Positions 24,849 to 33,667 of a stretch of 64,000 nt of DNA are shown piece after piece. Origin of the DNA: Lentzea albidocapillata (lineage in GTDB: Bacteria > Actinomycetota > Actinomycetes > Mycobacteriales > Pseudonocardiaceae). Both the position numbers and the translations under genes were made by a program. The notes beneath the pieces were generated by a model, which was given only the letters and a program-made list of their open reading frames with translations, had not been told where the DNA came from and did not search any database. The stretch spans positions 248,001 to 312,000 of the forward strand of contig NZ_JOEA01000003.1 in the NCBI RefSeq assembly GCF_000719115.1. Reading direction: 5' to 3'. Positions within the stretch are counted from its first letter, which is position 1; each line of letters opens with the position of its first letter.

Positions 24849-25864
24849 CCACCTTCGGACTCGACACGTTCGGCGACGTCACCCACGACGCCTCCGGCAT
24901 CCCGCTCACGCACGCCCAGACCATCCGCGACGTGGTCGAGCAGGGCGTGCTCGCCGACCAGGTCGGCCTCGGCTTCTTCGGCATCGGTGAGCACCACACG
25001 CCGGACATGCCGCTGTCGGCGGCCGACGTGGTGCTGGCCGCGATCGCCGCCCGCACGTCGTCGATCCACCTCGGTTCGGCGGTGACGGTGCTCAGCTCGG
25101 ACGACCCGGTGCGCGTGTACCAGCGCTTCTCGACGCTGAACGCCGTGTCGGACGGCCGCGCGGAGGTCATCCTGGGCCGCGGGTCCAGTGTGGACTCGTT
25201 CCCGCTGTTCGGGTACGACCTCGCGGACTACGAGGACCTGTTCGAGGAGAAGACGCACCTGTTCGCGGAGCTGCTCAAGGGCGGGCCGATCACCTGGCAG
25301 GGCAAGACCCGCGCGGCGCTGCACGAGCAGGACGTCGTGCCGTACACCGAGCCGTTCCCGACGTGGATCGGTGTCGGCGGCAGTCCGCAGTCCGTGGTGC
25401 GTGCGGCCTCGTACGGCTTCTCGCTGATGCTCGCGATCATCGGCGGCCACCCCGGCCGGTTCGCGCCGTTCTCGGAGCTCTACCAGCACGCGCTGGAGAA
25501 GTTCGGCCGCGACCCGTTGCCGATCGGCATCCACTCCCCCGGTCACGTGGCACCGACCGACGAGGAGGCGCGGGAGGAGTTCTGGCCGCACTACCTCGAC
25601 ATGATCGGCCGGCTCGGCAAGACGCGGGGGTTCGCCACCCCGACGCCGGAGTCCTACGCGCACGAGGTGGGACCGCACGGCGCGCTGTTCGTCGGGTCGC
25701 CGGAGACGGTCGCGGAGAAGATGGCGCGCACCATGAAGAAGCTCGACGCGAGCCGGTTCGACCTGAAGTACGGGATCGGCGGGCTGTCGCACGAGTCGCT
25801 GATGCGGACGATCGAGCTGTACGGGACGAAGGTCGTGCCGATGGTGCGCGACATGCTGGCCTGA
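24845..25864 (+). CDS. LLM-class flavin/F420-dependent oxidoreductase
   Basis: 339-aa TIM-barrel protein of the luciferase-like monooxygenase family. Signatures are LGFFGIGEHHTPDMPLSAADVVLAAIAARTSSIHLGSAVTVLS, QRFSTLNAVSDGRAEVILGRGS, and the later TWIGVGGSPQSVVRAASYG and LFVGSPETVAEKMA. FMN or F420 binds at the C-terminal barrel ends. The substrate is unknown. Its start overlaps the reductase stop by 4 nt, so they are a functional pair. A 13-bp hairpin follows the stop. Confidence 0.93.
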   Translation: MTTFGLDTFGDVTHDASGIPLTHAQTIRDVVEQGVLADQVGLGFFGIGEHHTPDMPLSAADVVLAAIAARTSSIHLGSAVTVLSSDDPVRVYQRFSTLNAVSDGRAEVILGRGSSVDSFPLFGYDLADYEDLFEEKTHLFAELLKGGPITWQGKTRAALHEQDVVPYTEPFPTWIGVGGSPQSVVRAASYGFSLMLAIIGGHPGRFAPFSELYQHALEKFGRDPLPIGIHSPGHVAPTDEEAREEFWPHYLDMIGRLGKTRGFATPTPESYAHEVGPHGALFVGSPETVAEKMARTMKKLDASRFDLKYGIGGLSHESLMRTIELYGTKVVPMVRDMLA

Positions 25865-25897
25865 GGTGAGCGGGGGCTGTCACGGCCCCCGCTCACC
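25865..25897. terminator. Hairpin between convergent genes
   Basis: Perfect 13-bp stem GGTGAGCGGGGGC (25865-25877) and GCCCCCGCTCACC (25885-25897) with a seven-base loop, directly after the TGA at 25862-25864 and seven bases before the end of the convergent lipoprotein gene. It lacks a T run and could act in both directions. Confidence 0.75.
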
Positions 25898-25903
25898 CCC
25901 GCG

Positions 25904-26443
25904 TCACTTCTTGGAGCTCGCGATCTCGCACGCCTTGGCGTGCTCCAGGCCGAGCGAGATCGACGCGGCGTCGTTGTTCGGGCCGCCCAGCGCGTAGCTG
26001 ATCATCTCCGAGCCGGGTTCGTTGTGCACCTCGACGTAGCGGACTCCCTTGCCGCGCAGGCACTGCACGACGCGGTTGGCGAAGTCGACGGCCTCCGGGT
26101 TGGTGGAGTCCTTCTCCCATGGGGGCAGCGGGTCCTTCGACTCGCAGGCCTGGAGCGCCTTGTCGAGTTCCTCCTTGGTGGGCTGCGGGCGGCCGCTCCC
26201 CTCGGCGGCGCGGCCCTTCCTGTCCAGGCCGAGGCCCGCCATGCACTGGTCGTGCGGGACGTTGAGGGCCTCGAGGTCCTCCGGGGTCATGTCGAGGCGT
26301 TCGCGGGGGCGTTGCTCCTGGGAGGCCGACGTCGGGGCCGCGCTGCTCGGCGGCGTCGAGATCGAGGCGACCTGCGGCTGGGCCTCTGGCTTGGAGCACG
26401 CGGCCAGGAGCAGCAGCAGGAGGGCCAGGGTGGCCTTCTTCAT
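25904..26443 (-). CDS. Lipoprotein of unknown function in the efflux operon
   Basis: 179 aa from the ATG at 26443 (MKKATLALLLLLLAACSKPEA), with GGAAA well placed upstream. The lipobox LLAAC gives a diacyl-lipid Cys at residue 16. The mature part is hydrophilic with a Pro/Ser-rich stretch, then two Cys (PHDQCMAGLG and LQACESKDP) and CLRGKGVRYVEV. The alternating QPTKEELDKALQAC and NRVVQCLRGKG pieces resemble other actinobacterial envelope lipoproteins with no known role. It starts 17 bp after the efflux permease stop and is the last gene of that operon. Confidence 0.75.
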   Translation of the reverse strand: MKKATLALLLLLLAACSKPEAQPQVASISTPPSSAAPTSASQEQRPRERLDMTPEDLEALNVPHDQCMAGLGLDRKGRAAEGSGRPQPTKEELDKALQACESKDPLPPWEKDSTNPEAVDFANRVVQCLRGKGVRYVEVHNEPGSEMISYALGGPNNDAASISLGLEHAKACEIASSKK

Positions 26444-26460
26444 CGTTGGATTTCCTTTCG

Positions 26461-27630
26461 TCACGCGGCGAGCGCCTGGGTCGGGGTGAGCCGGGAGGCG
26501 CGGATGGAGGGGTAGAGGCCGGCGGCGGCGCCCACGACGAACGCGGCGAGCACGCCTGCGGCCAGGACTTGGAGGGGGATGACGAGCGGCCAGCGGTGCA
26601 GCGTCGCGTAGCCGACGACGCCCAGCGCCCCCAATGCGGTGCCCGCCAGACCGCCGAGGCCGGAGAGCAGGACGGCCTCGGTCAGGAACTGCGCGCGGAT
26701 GTGGCCGCGGGTGGCTCCCAGGGCGCGGCGCAGGCCGATCTCGCTGCGGCGTTCGAGCACGGAGATCACCATCGTGTTCGCCACGCCGACGCCGCCGACG
26801 AGCAACGCGACGCCCGCGAGGCCCAGGAACAACGCGCTGTAGGAGTTCTGCGTGGCGCGCTTGGCCGCCAGCGCGTCGGACGGGCGGCTCACCTGCACCA
26901 GGCCGGGGATCTCGCCGTACAGCGTGGCGGGCAGGATCGCGCGAACGTCCTCGATGGACTCCTCACGGGCCTTCACGTAGACGACGGTCGGGTGGCCGTC
27001 GAAGCCCAGGTGCGTGCGGGCGGCCTCCCAGCCGACGAGCACCGAGCGTTCGACGTCGGGTGCCAGTGGCATGGGGCCGAGCACGCCCGTCACCGTGAAC
27101 CACTTCTCCCCCACGAAGATCGCCGGACGCTCGCCCACGTCGGGGATGCCGAGCCGTTGGGCCGCGACGTGGCCGAGGACGACGGCCGGGAAGTCCGGCC
27201 GTGGCAGGAAGTCCCCGCTCTGGACGTAGCCGTTCACGGTGTCCAGCAGGCTCGGGGTGGCGGCGAGGACGGTGATGTCGGAGCTGTGGCCGGGGTCCAG
27301 GAGGTCGTTGCGGCGGACTCGGGTGTGGGTGTTGGCGACGGCCGCGGCGGCGGTCACCGGGCCGATGCGCTGGACCATCGCCACCGAGGACTCCGGCAGC
27401 AGGACCGGGTCGTCCTGGCGTGGGGTGGGCTGGGCGCGCAGGAGGTTGGTGCCCAGGGCGGTCAGTTCGTCGAGCAGGGCCTGCTGGCTGGAGGCCGGGA
27501 TGCCGGTGACCACCACGACGGTGGCGATGCCCAGGGCGATGCCTAGAGCGGACAGCGCGGCGCGGAGCCTGCGGGTGCGCATGCCCAGGGAGCCGACGGC
27601 GAGCAGGTCGACGGGCGACAGACGGCTCAT
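26461..27630 (-). CDS. MacB/FtsX-type ABC transporter permease
   Basis: 389 aa with the typical layout: one N-terminal span ([23 protein letters not shown]), a large outside domain (about 45-260), then three spans near the C-terminus with the conserved [43 protein letters not shown]. It does not carry substrates through the membrane but transmits force to the outside partners in lipoprotein release or peptide/antibiotic efflux. It overlaps the ATPase gene by 4 nt and precedes the lipoprotein gene. Confidence 0.92.
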   Translation of the reverse strand: MSRLSPVDLLAVGSLGMRTRRLRAALSALGIALGIATVVVVTGIPASSQQALLDELTALGTNLLRAQPTPRQDDPVLLPESSVAMVQRIGPVTAAAAVANTHTRVRRNDLLDPGHSSDITVLAATPSLLDTVNGYVQSGDFLPRPDFPAVVLGHVAAQRLGIPDVGERPAIFVGEKWFTVTGVLGPMPLAPDVERSVLVGWEAARTHLGFDGHPTVVYVKAREESIEDVRAILPATLYGEIPGLVQVSRPSDALAAKRATQNSYSALFLGLAGVALLVGGVGVANTMVISVLERRSEIGLRRALGATRGHIRAQFLTEAVLLSGLGGLAGTALGALGVVGYATLHRWPLVIPLQVLAAGVLAAFVVGAAAGLYPSIRASRLTPTQALAA

Positions 27631-28343
27631 CCGGTGATGCCGTTCAGGCTCGGGAACGTGATGGTGGGCTGGTCTCCGGTGTCCGCGACGATCCGCCCGT
27701 CGCGCAGTTCCACACGGCGTGGCAATGACGCGGCGATGTCACGGTCGTGCGTGATCAGCGCGATGGTCGTCCCCTGTCCGTTCAGTTCCCGCAGCAGGTC
27801 CAGCACCGCGAGCCCGTTGGCCGTGTCGAGCGCCCCGGTCGGCTCGTCGGCCAGCACCAGGGCCGGGTTGTTCACCACGGCACGCGCGATGGCGACGCGT
27901 TGGCGTTCGCCGCCGGACAGCTGCTGCGGCTTGTGGTCGGTCCGGTGCCCGAGGCCGACGCGGTTCAGGGCCTCCACGGCGAGCGGGCGGCGGTCCTTGC
28001 GGCGCACGCCGGCGTAGAGGAGGCCGGTGGCCACGTTCTCGGTCGCCGTCAGGCCGTCGGACAGGTGGAACTGCTGGAACACGAACCCCAGCCGGCTGCC
28101 GCGCAACGCGGACAGGCGGCGGTCCGGCAGGCGGGACACGTCCTGGCCGTCGATCTCCACGGTGCCGGACGAGGGCAGGTCCAGGGTGCCGACGAGGTGC
28201 AGCAGCGTGGACTTGCCGGAGCCGGACGGGCCCACGATCGCGAGCAGCTCACCCGAGGCGACCTGCAGTGACACGTCGTCGAGCGCCGTCACGCCGCCGG
28301 GGTACCGCTTGGTCACCGAGCGCAGGGCGAGTACCGGGGTCAT
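27627..28343 (-). CDS. MacB-type ABC transporter ATP-binding protein
   Basis: 238 aa. Walker A is GPSGSGKST (38-46), the Q-loop is [16 protein letters not shown], the signature is [14 protein letters not shown], Walker B is [12 protein letters not shown] and the switch His is in LITHDRD. These match the LolD/MacB class. The start ATG at 28343 overlaps the adaptor stop (ATGA) and its own end overlaps the permease start. An ORF in the same frame runs on far upstream to 30158, but the extra part is antisense to the response regulator. Confidence 0.94.
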   Translation of the reverse strand: MTPVLALRSVTKRYPGGVTALDDVSLQVASGELLAIVGPSGSGKSTLLHLVGTLDLPSSGTVEIDGQDVSRLPDRRLSALRGSRLGFVFQQFHLSDGLTATENVATGLLYAGVRRKDRRPLAVEALNRVGLGHRTDHKPQQLSGGERQRVAIARAVVNNPALVLADEPTGALDTANGLAVLDLLRELNGQGTTIALITHDRDIAASLPRRVELRDGRIVADTGDQPTITFPSLNGITG

Positions 28344-29374
28344 TGGGCGGTCACCACTTCCAGACCGTCCACCACGCCGTCGCCGGAGATCTCGACCTTG
28401 TCCTGCGAGTACAGGCCGGTCTGGACCGCCTTCAGGCCACCGGACGGCAGCTGCACGGCGTAGCCGCCCTCCTTCAGCGCCACCAGGGCCGCCAGCGGCA
28501 CGGTCAGGACGCCGGTGCGGCTCTCGGTGGTGACCGTGAGGCGGACCGGGGCGGTGTCGAGGTCGGCGACGTCCGCCGGGTTGTCGGGTGTGACCACGAT
28601 GTCGACCTTCGGGCCGCTGCCGTTCTCGGCGGGGGCGGCCAGCTGGGTCAGCGAGGTCACCTTGGCCGGGACCGGGCGGTTGTCCGGGCGCACGATCGTG
28701 ACCGGCAGGTCCGCCTTCAGCACGCCCGCCTCGGTCACCGGCAGCTGCAGCGTGACCAGGCGCGTGGTGGGTGTGAGCTCGAACAGCTCCTCCGTGGCCG
28801 GCTCGCCGAGCTGGGCCTTCACGGCGCCGACGCGCATCGGGCGGTCCAGGACGAGCACGCGGCCCGGCGCCAGGGTGCCGGTCTGTTCGACGCCGAGGGC
28901 CTTCTGCCACTTCTTGAGCGCTTCGACGACGCGCGGCGTGAACTCGGCCTTGGTGACGTCCTTGGGCCGCGTGCCGACCGAGTAGCCAAGGGCGGCGAGG
29001 TTGTCCATCACCACCGCCACGTCCGACCCCTTGATGCCCGGGGTGTCCAGCGCGCGGAACAGGGGCGTCGCGCCGAAGAACACGACGACGGGCTGGTCGT
29101 CGACGCGGTAGAGCTCCTTGCCGAGCTCGGTGGCCTGGCCGGTGGCGGGCAGCTTCGTGACGGTGCCCGCGGCGCCCTTCACGAGGCGGGCGGCACCGAA
29201 ACCGAGCTGGGCCTGCACTGTGCGGGTGTTCGTGAGGTCTCCCTTTCGCACGGTCGTGGTCTTCACCGCCGGTGGCGGGGCCGCGGAGGGCTCCGGTGGC
29301 CGGGCCCTCACCACCAGCACCACGGCGATGATGACCACGACGAGCACCGCGGCCCCGATGATTGTCCTGCGCAT
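28340..29374 (-). CDS. Efflux adaptor protein with peptidoglycan-binding-like domain
   Basis: 344 aa. A single N-terminal anchor ([22 protein letters not shown]) is followed by an outside part with HlyD-like beta segments ([19 protein letters not shown] ... [32 protein letters not shown]). A peptidoglycan-binding type-1-like helical unit follows ([23 protein letters not shown] ... [17 protein letters not shown]). This combination is common next to MacB-like ABC systems in actinobacteria. It is first in the operon with ATPase, permease and lipoprotein and is divergent from the two-component system. Confidence 0.88.
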   Translation of the reverse strand: MRRTIIGAAVLVVVIIAVVLVVRARPPEPSAAPPPAVKTTTVRKGDLTNTRTVQAQLGFGAARLVKGAAGTVTKLPATGQATELGKELYRVDDQPVVVFFGATPLFRALDTPGIKGSDVAVVMDNLAALGYSVGTRPKDVTKAEFTPRVVEALKKWQKALGVEQTGTLAPGRVLVLDRPMRVGAVKAQLGEPATEELFELTPTTRLVTLQLPVTEAGVLKADLPVTIVRPDNRPVPAKVTSLTQLAAPAENGSGPKVDIVVTPDNPADVADLDTAPVRLTVTTESRTGVLTVPLAALVALKEGGYAVQLPSGGLKAVQTGLYSQDKVEISGDGVVDGLEVVTAQ

Positions 29375-29453
29375 GCCGTGGATCTTCGGAGGCACTTGTG
29401 AGGATCCTGTGTCGAACCGGTGATCGCGGTGAGGGCGTCCATATGATCGGCGG

Positions 29454-30149
29454 GTGAGCGCTCTCATCCTGGTCGCGGAGGACGACGAGAACCAGGCCGA
29501 GCTGGTGCGCCGGTACCTGGAGCAGGACCACCACCGGGTGCTCGTCGTCCACGATGGACGCGACGCGCTCGACGTGGTCCGTGCGCACGGCCCCGCACTC
29601 GTGGTGCTCGACCTGATGCTGCCGGGACTGGGCGGGCTGGACGTGTGCCGGGCGTTGCGGGCCGAGTCGGACGTGCTGGTGCTGATGCTGACGGCACGGT
29701 CCACTGAGGACGACCTGCTGCACGGTCTCGGGATCGGCGCGGACGACTACATGACCAAGCCGTTCAGCCCGCGCGAGCTGGTGGCACGGGTACGGACGTT
29801 GTTGCGGCGCGTGCCCGCCGCGAAACCGGAGCCGGTGCTGCAGGTCGGGCCCATCGTGGTGGACCAGCTGCGGCACGAGGTGAGGGTGCGTGGCGAAGCG
29901 GTCGAGTGCACGCCCGGCGAGTTCGGGCTGCTGGAGGTGCTGGCGTCCGAAGTGGACAGGGTGTTCAGCCGCGAGCAGTTGCTGCAGCGGATGCACGGCA
30001 TCAGCAGCTTCCTGACCGCGCGGACGATCGACACGCACGTGAAGAACCTGCGGCGCAAGATCGAGACCGATCCGCGTGCGCCCGCGCACCTCGTGACCGT
30101 GTACGGCATCGGCTACAAGCTCACGGCGGGACGCGCCGATGCGCCGTAG
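29454..30149 (+). CDS. OmpR/PhoB-family response regulator
   Basis: 231 aa. The receiver domain (1-118) has acidic EDDEN near residue 9, phospho-acceptor Asp in [12 protein letters not shown], Thr in MLTARS and Lys in [14 protein letters not shown]. The winged-helix output domain (about 130-228) ends with the intact recognition helix and wing: [20 protein letters not shown] and [12 protein letters not shown]. The GTG start lies 79 bp from the divergent adaptor gene, so it probably controls that efflux operon. The sensor kinase overlaps its 3' end by 11 bp. Confidence 0.95.
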   Translation: MSALILVAEDDENQAELVRRYLEQDHHRVLVVHDGRDALDVVRAHGPALVVLDLMLPGLGGLDVCRALRAESDVLVLMLTARSTEDDLLHGLGIGADDYMTKPFSPRELVARVRTLLRRVPAAKPEPVLQVGPIVVDQLRHEVRVRGEAVECTPGEFGLLEVLASEVDRVFSREQLLQRMHGISSFLTARTIDTHVKNLRRKIETDPRAPAHLVTVYGIGYKLTAGRADAP

Positions 30150-31836
30150 CGTCTTCACGCGCCTGCTCGTCGTGGTGGTGCTGATCGCGGTGTGCTCGAT
30201 CGCCGCGACGGCGTGGCTGGCGACGCAGCTGACCCAGGCGTCGATCGCCCGCGAGCAGGGCCGTGAGCTCGCCTCGGATCACCGGATCTACACGACGTTG
30301 CTCGACTACGCGGCCGGTCATCGCGACTGGTCCGGAATAGACGGTTATGTCGAGGCGCTGGTGTCCGGGCAGCCCGGCCGGCGCATCGTGCTGGTCACCA
30401 AGGACGGCCGCACGGTCGCCGACCTGGGCGCGGCCGGCGGCCGGCTGCCGGACAGGGCCTCGGCCGTGGTGGACCCGCTGGACGTCGACCCGGTCCTGGT
30501 GCCCGGCGCGCCCGCCGACCGGATCGACAAGCGGGTGCTGGGGCCGTTCCGCACGCCGATCGACTTCCGCGACCGGGAGGACCGGACCGGGACGCTGTAC
30601 TGCCTGCGGCTGGTCAGGAAGGAGCAGGCCCGGCTGGACTGCCGGGAGCGGGACCTGCCGTTCGACACCGCGGCGGACTTCTTCGCGTTGCTCGACCTGG
30701 AGGACCTGACCAACGCCTGCCTGGCACGCCGCTCGTTGCCACCGGTGGACCTCGATCCCGACTTCACCCCGGCGCGCAAGCAGTCCTCGGGCGCGCCGCC
30801 GCCGGACGAACCGGCCGTCGCCGCGTGCGTGGCCGCGTCACGCAAGGAGCAGCTCGCCCAGTATGTGGCGCCGCCGGTCCTGCTGTACCTGACGAACCCC
30901 ATGGGCACGCCGACCACCGCGATCTCGTTGTCGGGCAACGGCCTGCAGGTCGTGGGGGCCGCGGCGGCGGTGCTGCTGGCGGCGATCGGGGTAACGGCGT
31001 TCGCGGGGGCCCGGATCACCCGGCCGCTGAGGGCGTTGACCGCGGCGGCGACGCACCTGTCCGCCGGGAGCGACATCCCACCGGTGCCGGTGCGCGGGCA
31101 GGACGAGATCGCGGGCCTGACCAGGGCGTTCAACACGATGGCGGCGAACAGGGCGAACCTGGAGCGGGCGCGCAAAGCGATGGTCAGCGACGTCGCGCAC
31201 GAGCTGCGGACGCCGTTGAGCAACATCCGGGGCTGGCTGGAGGCGGCCGAGGACGGGGTGAGCGACCTCGATCCGGCTCTGGTGGCGTTGCTGCTCAAGG
31301 AAGCGCTCGTGCTGCAGCACGTGGTGGACGACCTGCAGGACCTCGCCGTCGCCGACGCGGGCTCGTTGCGCCTGACACTCGAACGGCTCAACGTCGCGAT
31401 CGCGTTGGAGCAGCTCCAAGCCGCGCACGAGGCAAGAGCCGCGCAGGCCGGAGTCACACTGACGGTGTCCGCCGACCCCTCCCTCACCGTCCGGGCCGAT
31501 GCCCTGCGGCTGCGGCAGATCCTCGACAACCTCGTCTCGAACGCGCTGCGCCACGTGCCCTCCGGCGGATCGGTGACGGTCGCGGGCACGGCCGGGGACG
31601 GCGAGGTCGTGATCACGGTGACCGACACGGGTCCGGGCATCTCCGAAGACGATCTGCCGCACGTGTTCGACCGGTTCTGGCGCGCGGACAAGTCGCGCAG
31701 CCGAGCCACGGGCGGCAGCGGACTGGGGCTCGCGATCGTCCGCAAGCTCGTCGAGGCGCACGGCGGAACGGTCGATGTGACCAGCGCGACAGGCGCCGGA
31801 ACCACGTTCCGCGTCCGATTGCCGGAACTCAGCTGA
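30139..31836 (+). CDS. Sensor histidine kinase of the efflux two-component system
   Basis: 565 aa. Span 1 is residues 8-30, a long outside sensor region (about 35-265) contains two Cys-containing segments ([17 protein letters not shown] and TNACLARRS ... AACVAASRK), and span 2 (about 272-292) leads into HAMP. The phospho-acceptor His is in [18 protein letters not shown]. ATPase boxes are [17 protein letters not shown] and [13 protein letters not shown]. The large Cys-containing sensor domain would detect an envelope stress or compound handled by the divergent ABC efflux genes. The kinase overlaps the response-regulator gene by 11 bp. Confidence 0.94.
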   Translation: MRRSVFTRLLVVVVLIAVCSIAATAWLATQLTQASIAREQGRELASDHRIYTTLLDYAAGHRDWSGIDGYVEALVSGQPGRRIVLVTKDGRTVADLGAAGGRLPDRASAVVDPLDVDPVLVPGAPADRIDKRVLGPFRTPIDFRDREDRTGTLYCLRLVRKEQARLDCRERDLPFDTAADFFALLDLEDLTNACLARRSLPPVDLDPDFTPARKQSSGAPPPDEPAVAACVAASRKEQLAQYVAPPVLLYLTNPMGTPTTAISLSGNGLQVVGAAAAVLLAAIGVTAFAGARITRPLRALTAAATHLSAGSDIPPVPVRGQDEIAGLTRAFNTMAANRANLERARKAMVSDVAHELRTPLSNIRGWLEAAEDGVSDLDPALVALLLKEALVLQHVVDDLQDLAVADAGSLRLTLERLNVAIALEQLQAAHEARAAQAGVTLTVSADPSLTVRADALRLRQILDNLVSNALRHVPSGGSVTVAGTAGDGEVVITVTDTGPGISEDDLPHVFDRFWRADKSRSRATGGSGLGLAIVRKLVEAHGGTVDVTSATGAGTTFRVRLPELS

Positions 31837-31870
31837 TACACCCAGCGTTAGCTCGCTGGAGAGGAAACCG

Positions 31871-32662
31871 TTGATTGTTCCCATGCCCACGAGCGCGCCC
31901 CGTCGCACGGGCTCGTTCGTACTGACCGAAGACGTGACCGTCCGGGTGACCGGGCAGGCGCGCACCGCGGCCGCGATGCTGCGCGAGCACGTCTTCCGGC
32001 AGACCGGCTACCTGCTGGCGGAGTCGCCCGACGGCATGCTGATGGTGTCGCACGACCCGGCCATGCGCGGGCTCGGCCCCGAGGGGTACGCGCTGCTGGT
32101 CAGCAACGACGCCATCATGCTGCGCGCGGGCACCCAGGCCGGGCTGCGGCACGGCGTGCAGTCGTTCCGGCAGCTGATGACCCGCGACGGCACGGTCCGC
32201 GCGGCCGACGTGCGCGACTCCCCCGCGTTCGCGTGGCGTGGTGTGTCGAGCGCGCTGCTGCCGCCGGCCGAGATGCGCAGGGCGATCGACCGGATGGCCG
32301 CCTACAAGCTCAACGTCCTGCACGTCTTCCCGGACGGTGATCCCGACGCGCTGCGCGACCTCGTCGAGTACGGCCGCGATCACGGCATCACCGTCGTGCC
32401 CGAACTCGGGCCGGCGACGGTCGAGTTGCTGGAGCTGTTCCCGAGCCGCTGGGTGCACATCGGCACCGCGAAGCTGACGACGAAGTTCGCCGGTCTGCTC
32501 GAACGCCACGGCAAGCTGCCGGTGCGCTGGCACGACGGCGACGCGGCCGTTCTCGGCCCGCACGGCAAGCTCGCCGAGGGCGACGACGTCCTGCGCGCCA
32601 TCGCGACCGCGGGCTGGGTCGGCGAACTGCGCACCGCCTCGGCCGTCGCGCCCGCCTGGTAG
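31871..32662 (+). CDS. GH20-related protein lacking the catalytic pair
   Basis: 263 aa resembling a beta-N-acetylhexosaminidase. The GH20b-like part (about 10-118: LREHVFRQTGYLLAE ... EGYALLVSNDAIMLRAGTQAGLRHGVQSFRQLM) and the barrel start (DSPAFAWRGV, then a MAAYKLNVLHVFPDGD) are recognisable. The barrel then jumps to FPSRWVHIGTAKLTTKFAGLLERHGKLPVRWHDGD. The family has HIGGDE there, with the catalytic Asp-Glu; here it is HIGTAK. It is also much shorter than active enzymes (about 500 aa). It may be a decaying enzyme or a binding protein. TTG (31871) has GAGAGGA upstream; an ATG at 31883 is an alternative. Confidence 0.72.
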   Translation: MIVPMPTSAPRRTGSFVLTEDVTVRVTGQARTAAAMLREHVFRQTGYLLAESPDGMLMVSHDPAMRGLGPEGYALLVSNDAIMLRAGTQAGLRHGVQSFRQLMTRDGTVRAADVRDSPAFAWRGVSSALLPPAEMRRAIDRMAAYKLNVLHVFPDGDPDALRDLVEYGRDHGITVVPELGPATVELLELFPSRWVHIGTAKLTTKFAGLLERHGKLPVRWHDGDAAVLGPHGKLAEGDDVLRAIATAGWVGELRTASAVAPAW

Positions 32663-32672
32663 GTCGTTCACA

Positions 32673-32703
32673 GTCGTCGCGTGATCGCAGGTCACGCGAC
32701 GAC
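32673..32703 (+). terminator. Hairpin after the GH20-related gene
   Basis: Perfect 12-bp stem GTCGTCGCGTGA (32673-32684) and TCACGCGACGAC (32692-32703) with a seven-base loop, starting 11 bp after the stop at 32660-32662. It has no T run but fits a transcript end before the unrelated response-regulator gene. Confidence 0.7.
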
Positions 32704-32864
32704 CGCGGTTCACATGTTTATCTTTCACCGGCGGGTGCCGTGGGTGCGCCGAAGCCGTCCGACCGGGGAAGTTGCGTCGTACCAAGCCTTCCGGTCACAT
32801 CCGTGAACCTGTCCGTTGGCTGTTGGCTCCTGAATCGACGCTGATCACGTGCGATCGTGGCTTC

Positions 32865-33593
32865 GTGCGGGCCTCTTCGAAGTCGCTGGCAGTCCACCGG
32901 TTCCGGCTGTTGCTCGTGGACGACGACCGGGAACTGGTGGAGTTGCTCGCCGCGGTGCTGCGCGGCGAGGGGTACGACGTCGACGTCGCCTTCGACGGGC
33001 AACGCGGACTGCACCTCGCGCTCACCCGGCCCTACGACGTGGTCGTGATCGACCGCGTCCTGCCGGCCGTCGACGGACTGGACCGGGTGTCCCGGTTACG
33101 TTCCCGGTCCGTGCGGACGCAGGCGCTGATGCTCACCGCGATGGGCTCGGTGCACGACCGGATCGACGGCCTCGACGCCGGCGCCGACGACTACCTCGCG
33201 AAGCCGTTCGACCTGGGCGAGCTGACCGCGCGGCTGCGGGCGCTGTGCCGGCGGGCCGCGGAACTGGCCGTGGTGCTGCGCATCGGCGCCGGCCGCCTGG
33301 AGCTCGAACAACACCAGGTAGTGCTGCCCGACGGTGAGAAGGTGCCGCTCACCACCAGGGAGTTCGCGCTGCTGCGGGTGCTCGCCACGCATCCCGAGAC
33401 CGTGCACACGCGGGCGGCGTTGCGGCGCACGGTGTTCTGCGACGCGCCCTCCCAGTCCATTGTGGACACCTACGTGCACTACGGCGAGGGTGGGTTCGTG
33501 CCGCATCCGCCACGGACGGGGGGCCAGGTCATGGACGAGTATCCGTGGGGCACGGCACTTTCGGCCGTACGTAGTTCCAGCACAGGCAGGTAA
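32865..33593 (+). CDS. Orphan response regulator with truncated DNA-binding domain
   Basis: 242 aa from the GTG at 32865. The receiver domain is complete: VDDDREL, phospho-acceptor in VVIDRVLPAVDGLD, MLTAMG and LAKPFDLGEL. The winged helix starts normally (GEKVPLTTREFALLRVLATHPETVHTRAALRRTVF) but breaks off in the recognition helix after SIVDTYVHY. The expected LRRKLG and wing RTVRGVGY are replaced by GEGGFVPHPPRTGGQVMD and an unrelated tail. No sensor kinase lies nearby. DNA binding is probably lost, so it may be a decaying gene or act by protein contacts. The longer open frame to 32772 is unlikely. Confidence 0.8.
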   Translation: MRASSKSLAVHRFRLLLVDDDRELVELLAAVLRGEGYDVDVAFDGQRGLHLALTRPYDVVVIDRVLPAVDGLDRVSRLRSRSVRTQALMLTAMGSVHDRIDGLDAGADDYLAKPFDLGELTARLRALCRRAAELAVVLRIGAGRLELEQHQVVLPDGEKVPLTTREFALLRVLATHPETVHTRAALRRTVFCDAPSQSIVDTYVHYGEGGFVPHPPRTGGQVMDEYPWGTALSAVRSSSTGR

Positions 33594-33626
33594 CTCGATG
33601 TGATCGCGATCAGCTCGGCCGGGTTG

Positions 33627-33646
33627 AATTTGGTCAACACTGAAGC
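33627..33646. promoter_or_regulatory. Recurrent dyad motif, site 3
   Basis: AATTTGGT-CAAC-ACTGAAGC followed by TATAGAG. The right half matches sites 1 and 2; the left half is degenerate (four of eight). It lies between convergent genes (33593 and 33668), where no start codon is near, so it may be a relic or belong to an unseen transcript. Confidence 0.4.
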
Positions 33647-33667
33647 TATAGAGCTTTAAAAATTGAC

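Noticed and set aside
28344..30158. Long leftward open frame joined to the MacB-type ATPase
   Set aside because: The extra part is antisense to the adaptor and response-regulator genes and has no domain; the ATPase start at 28343 is supported by the ATGA overlap.
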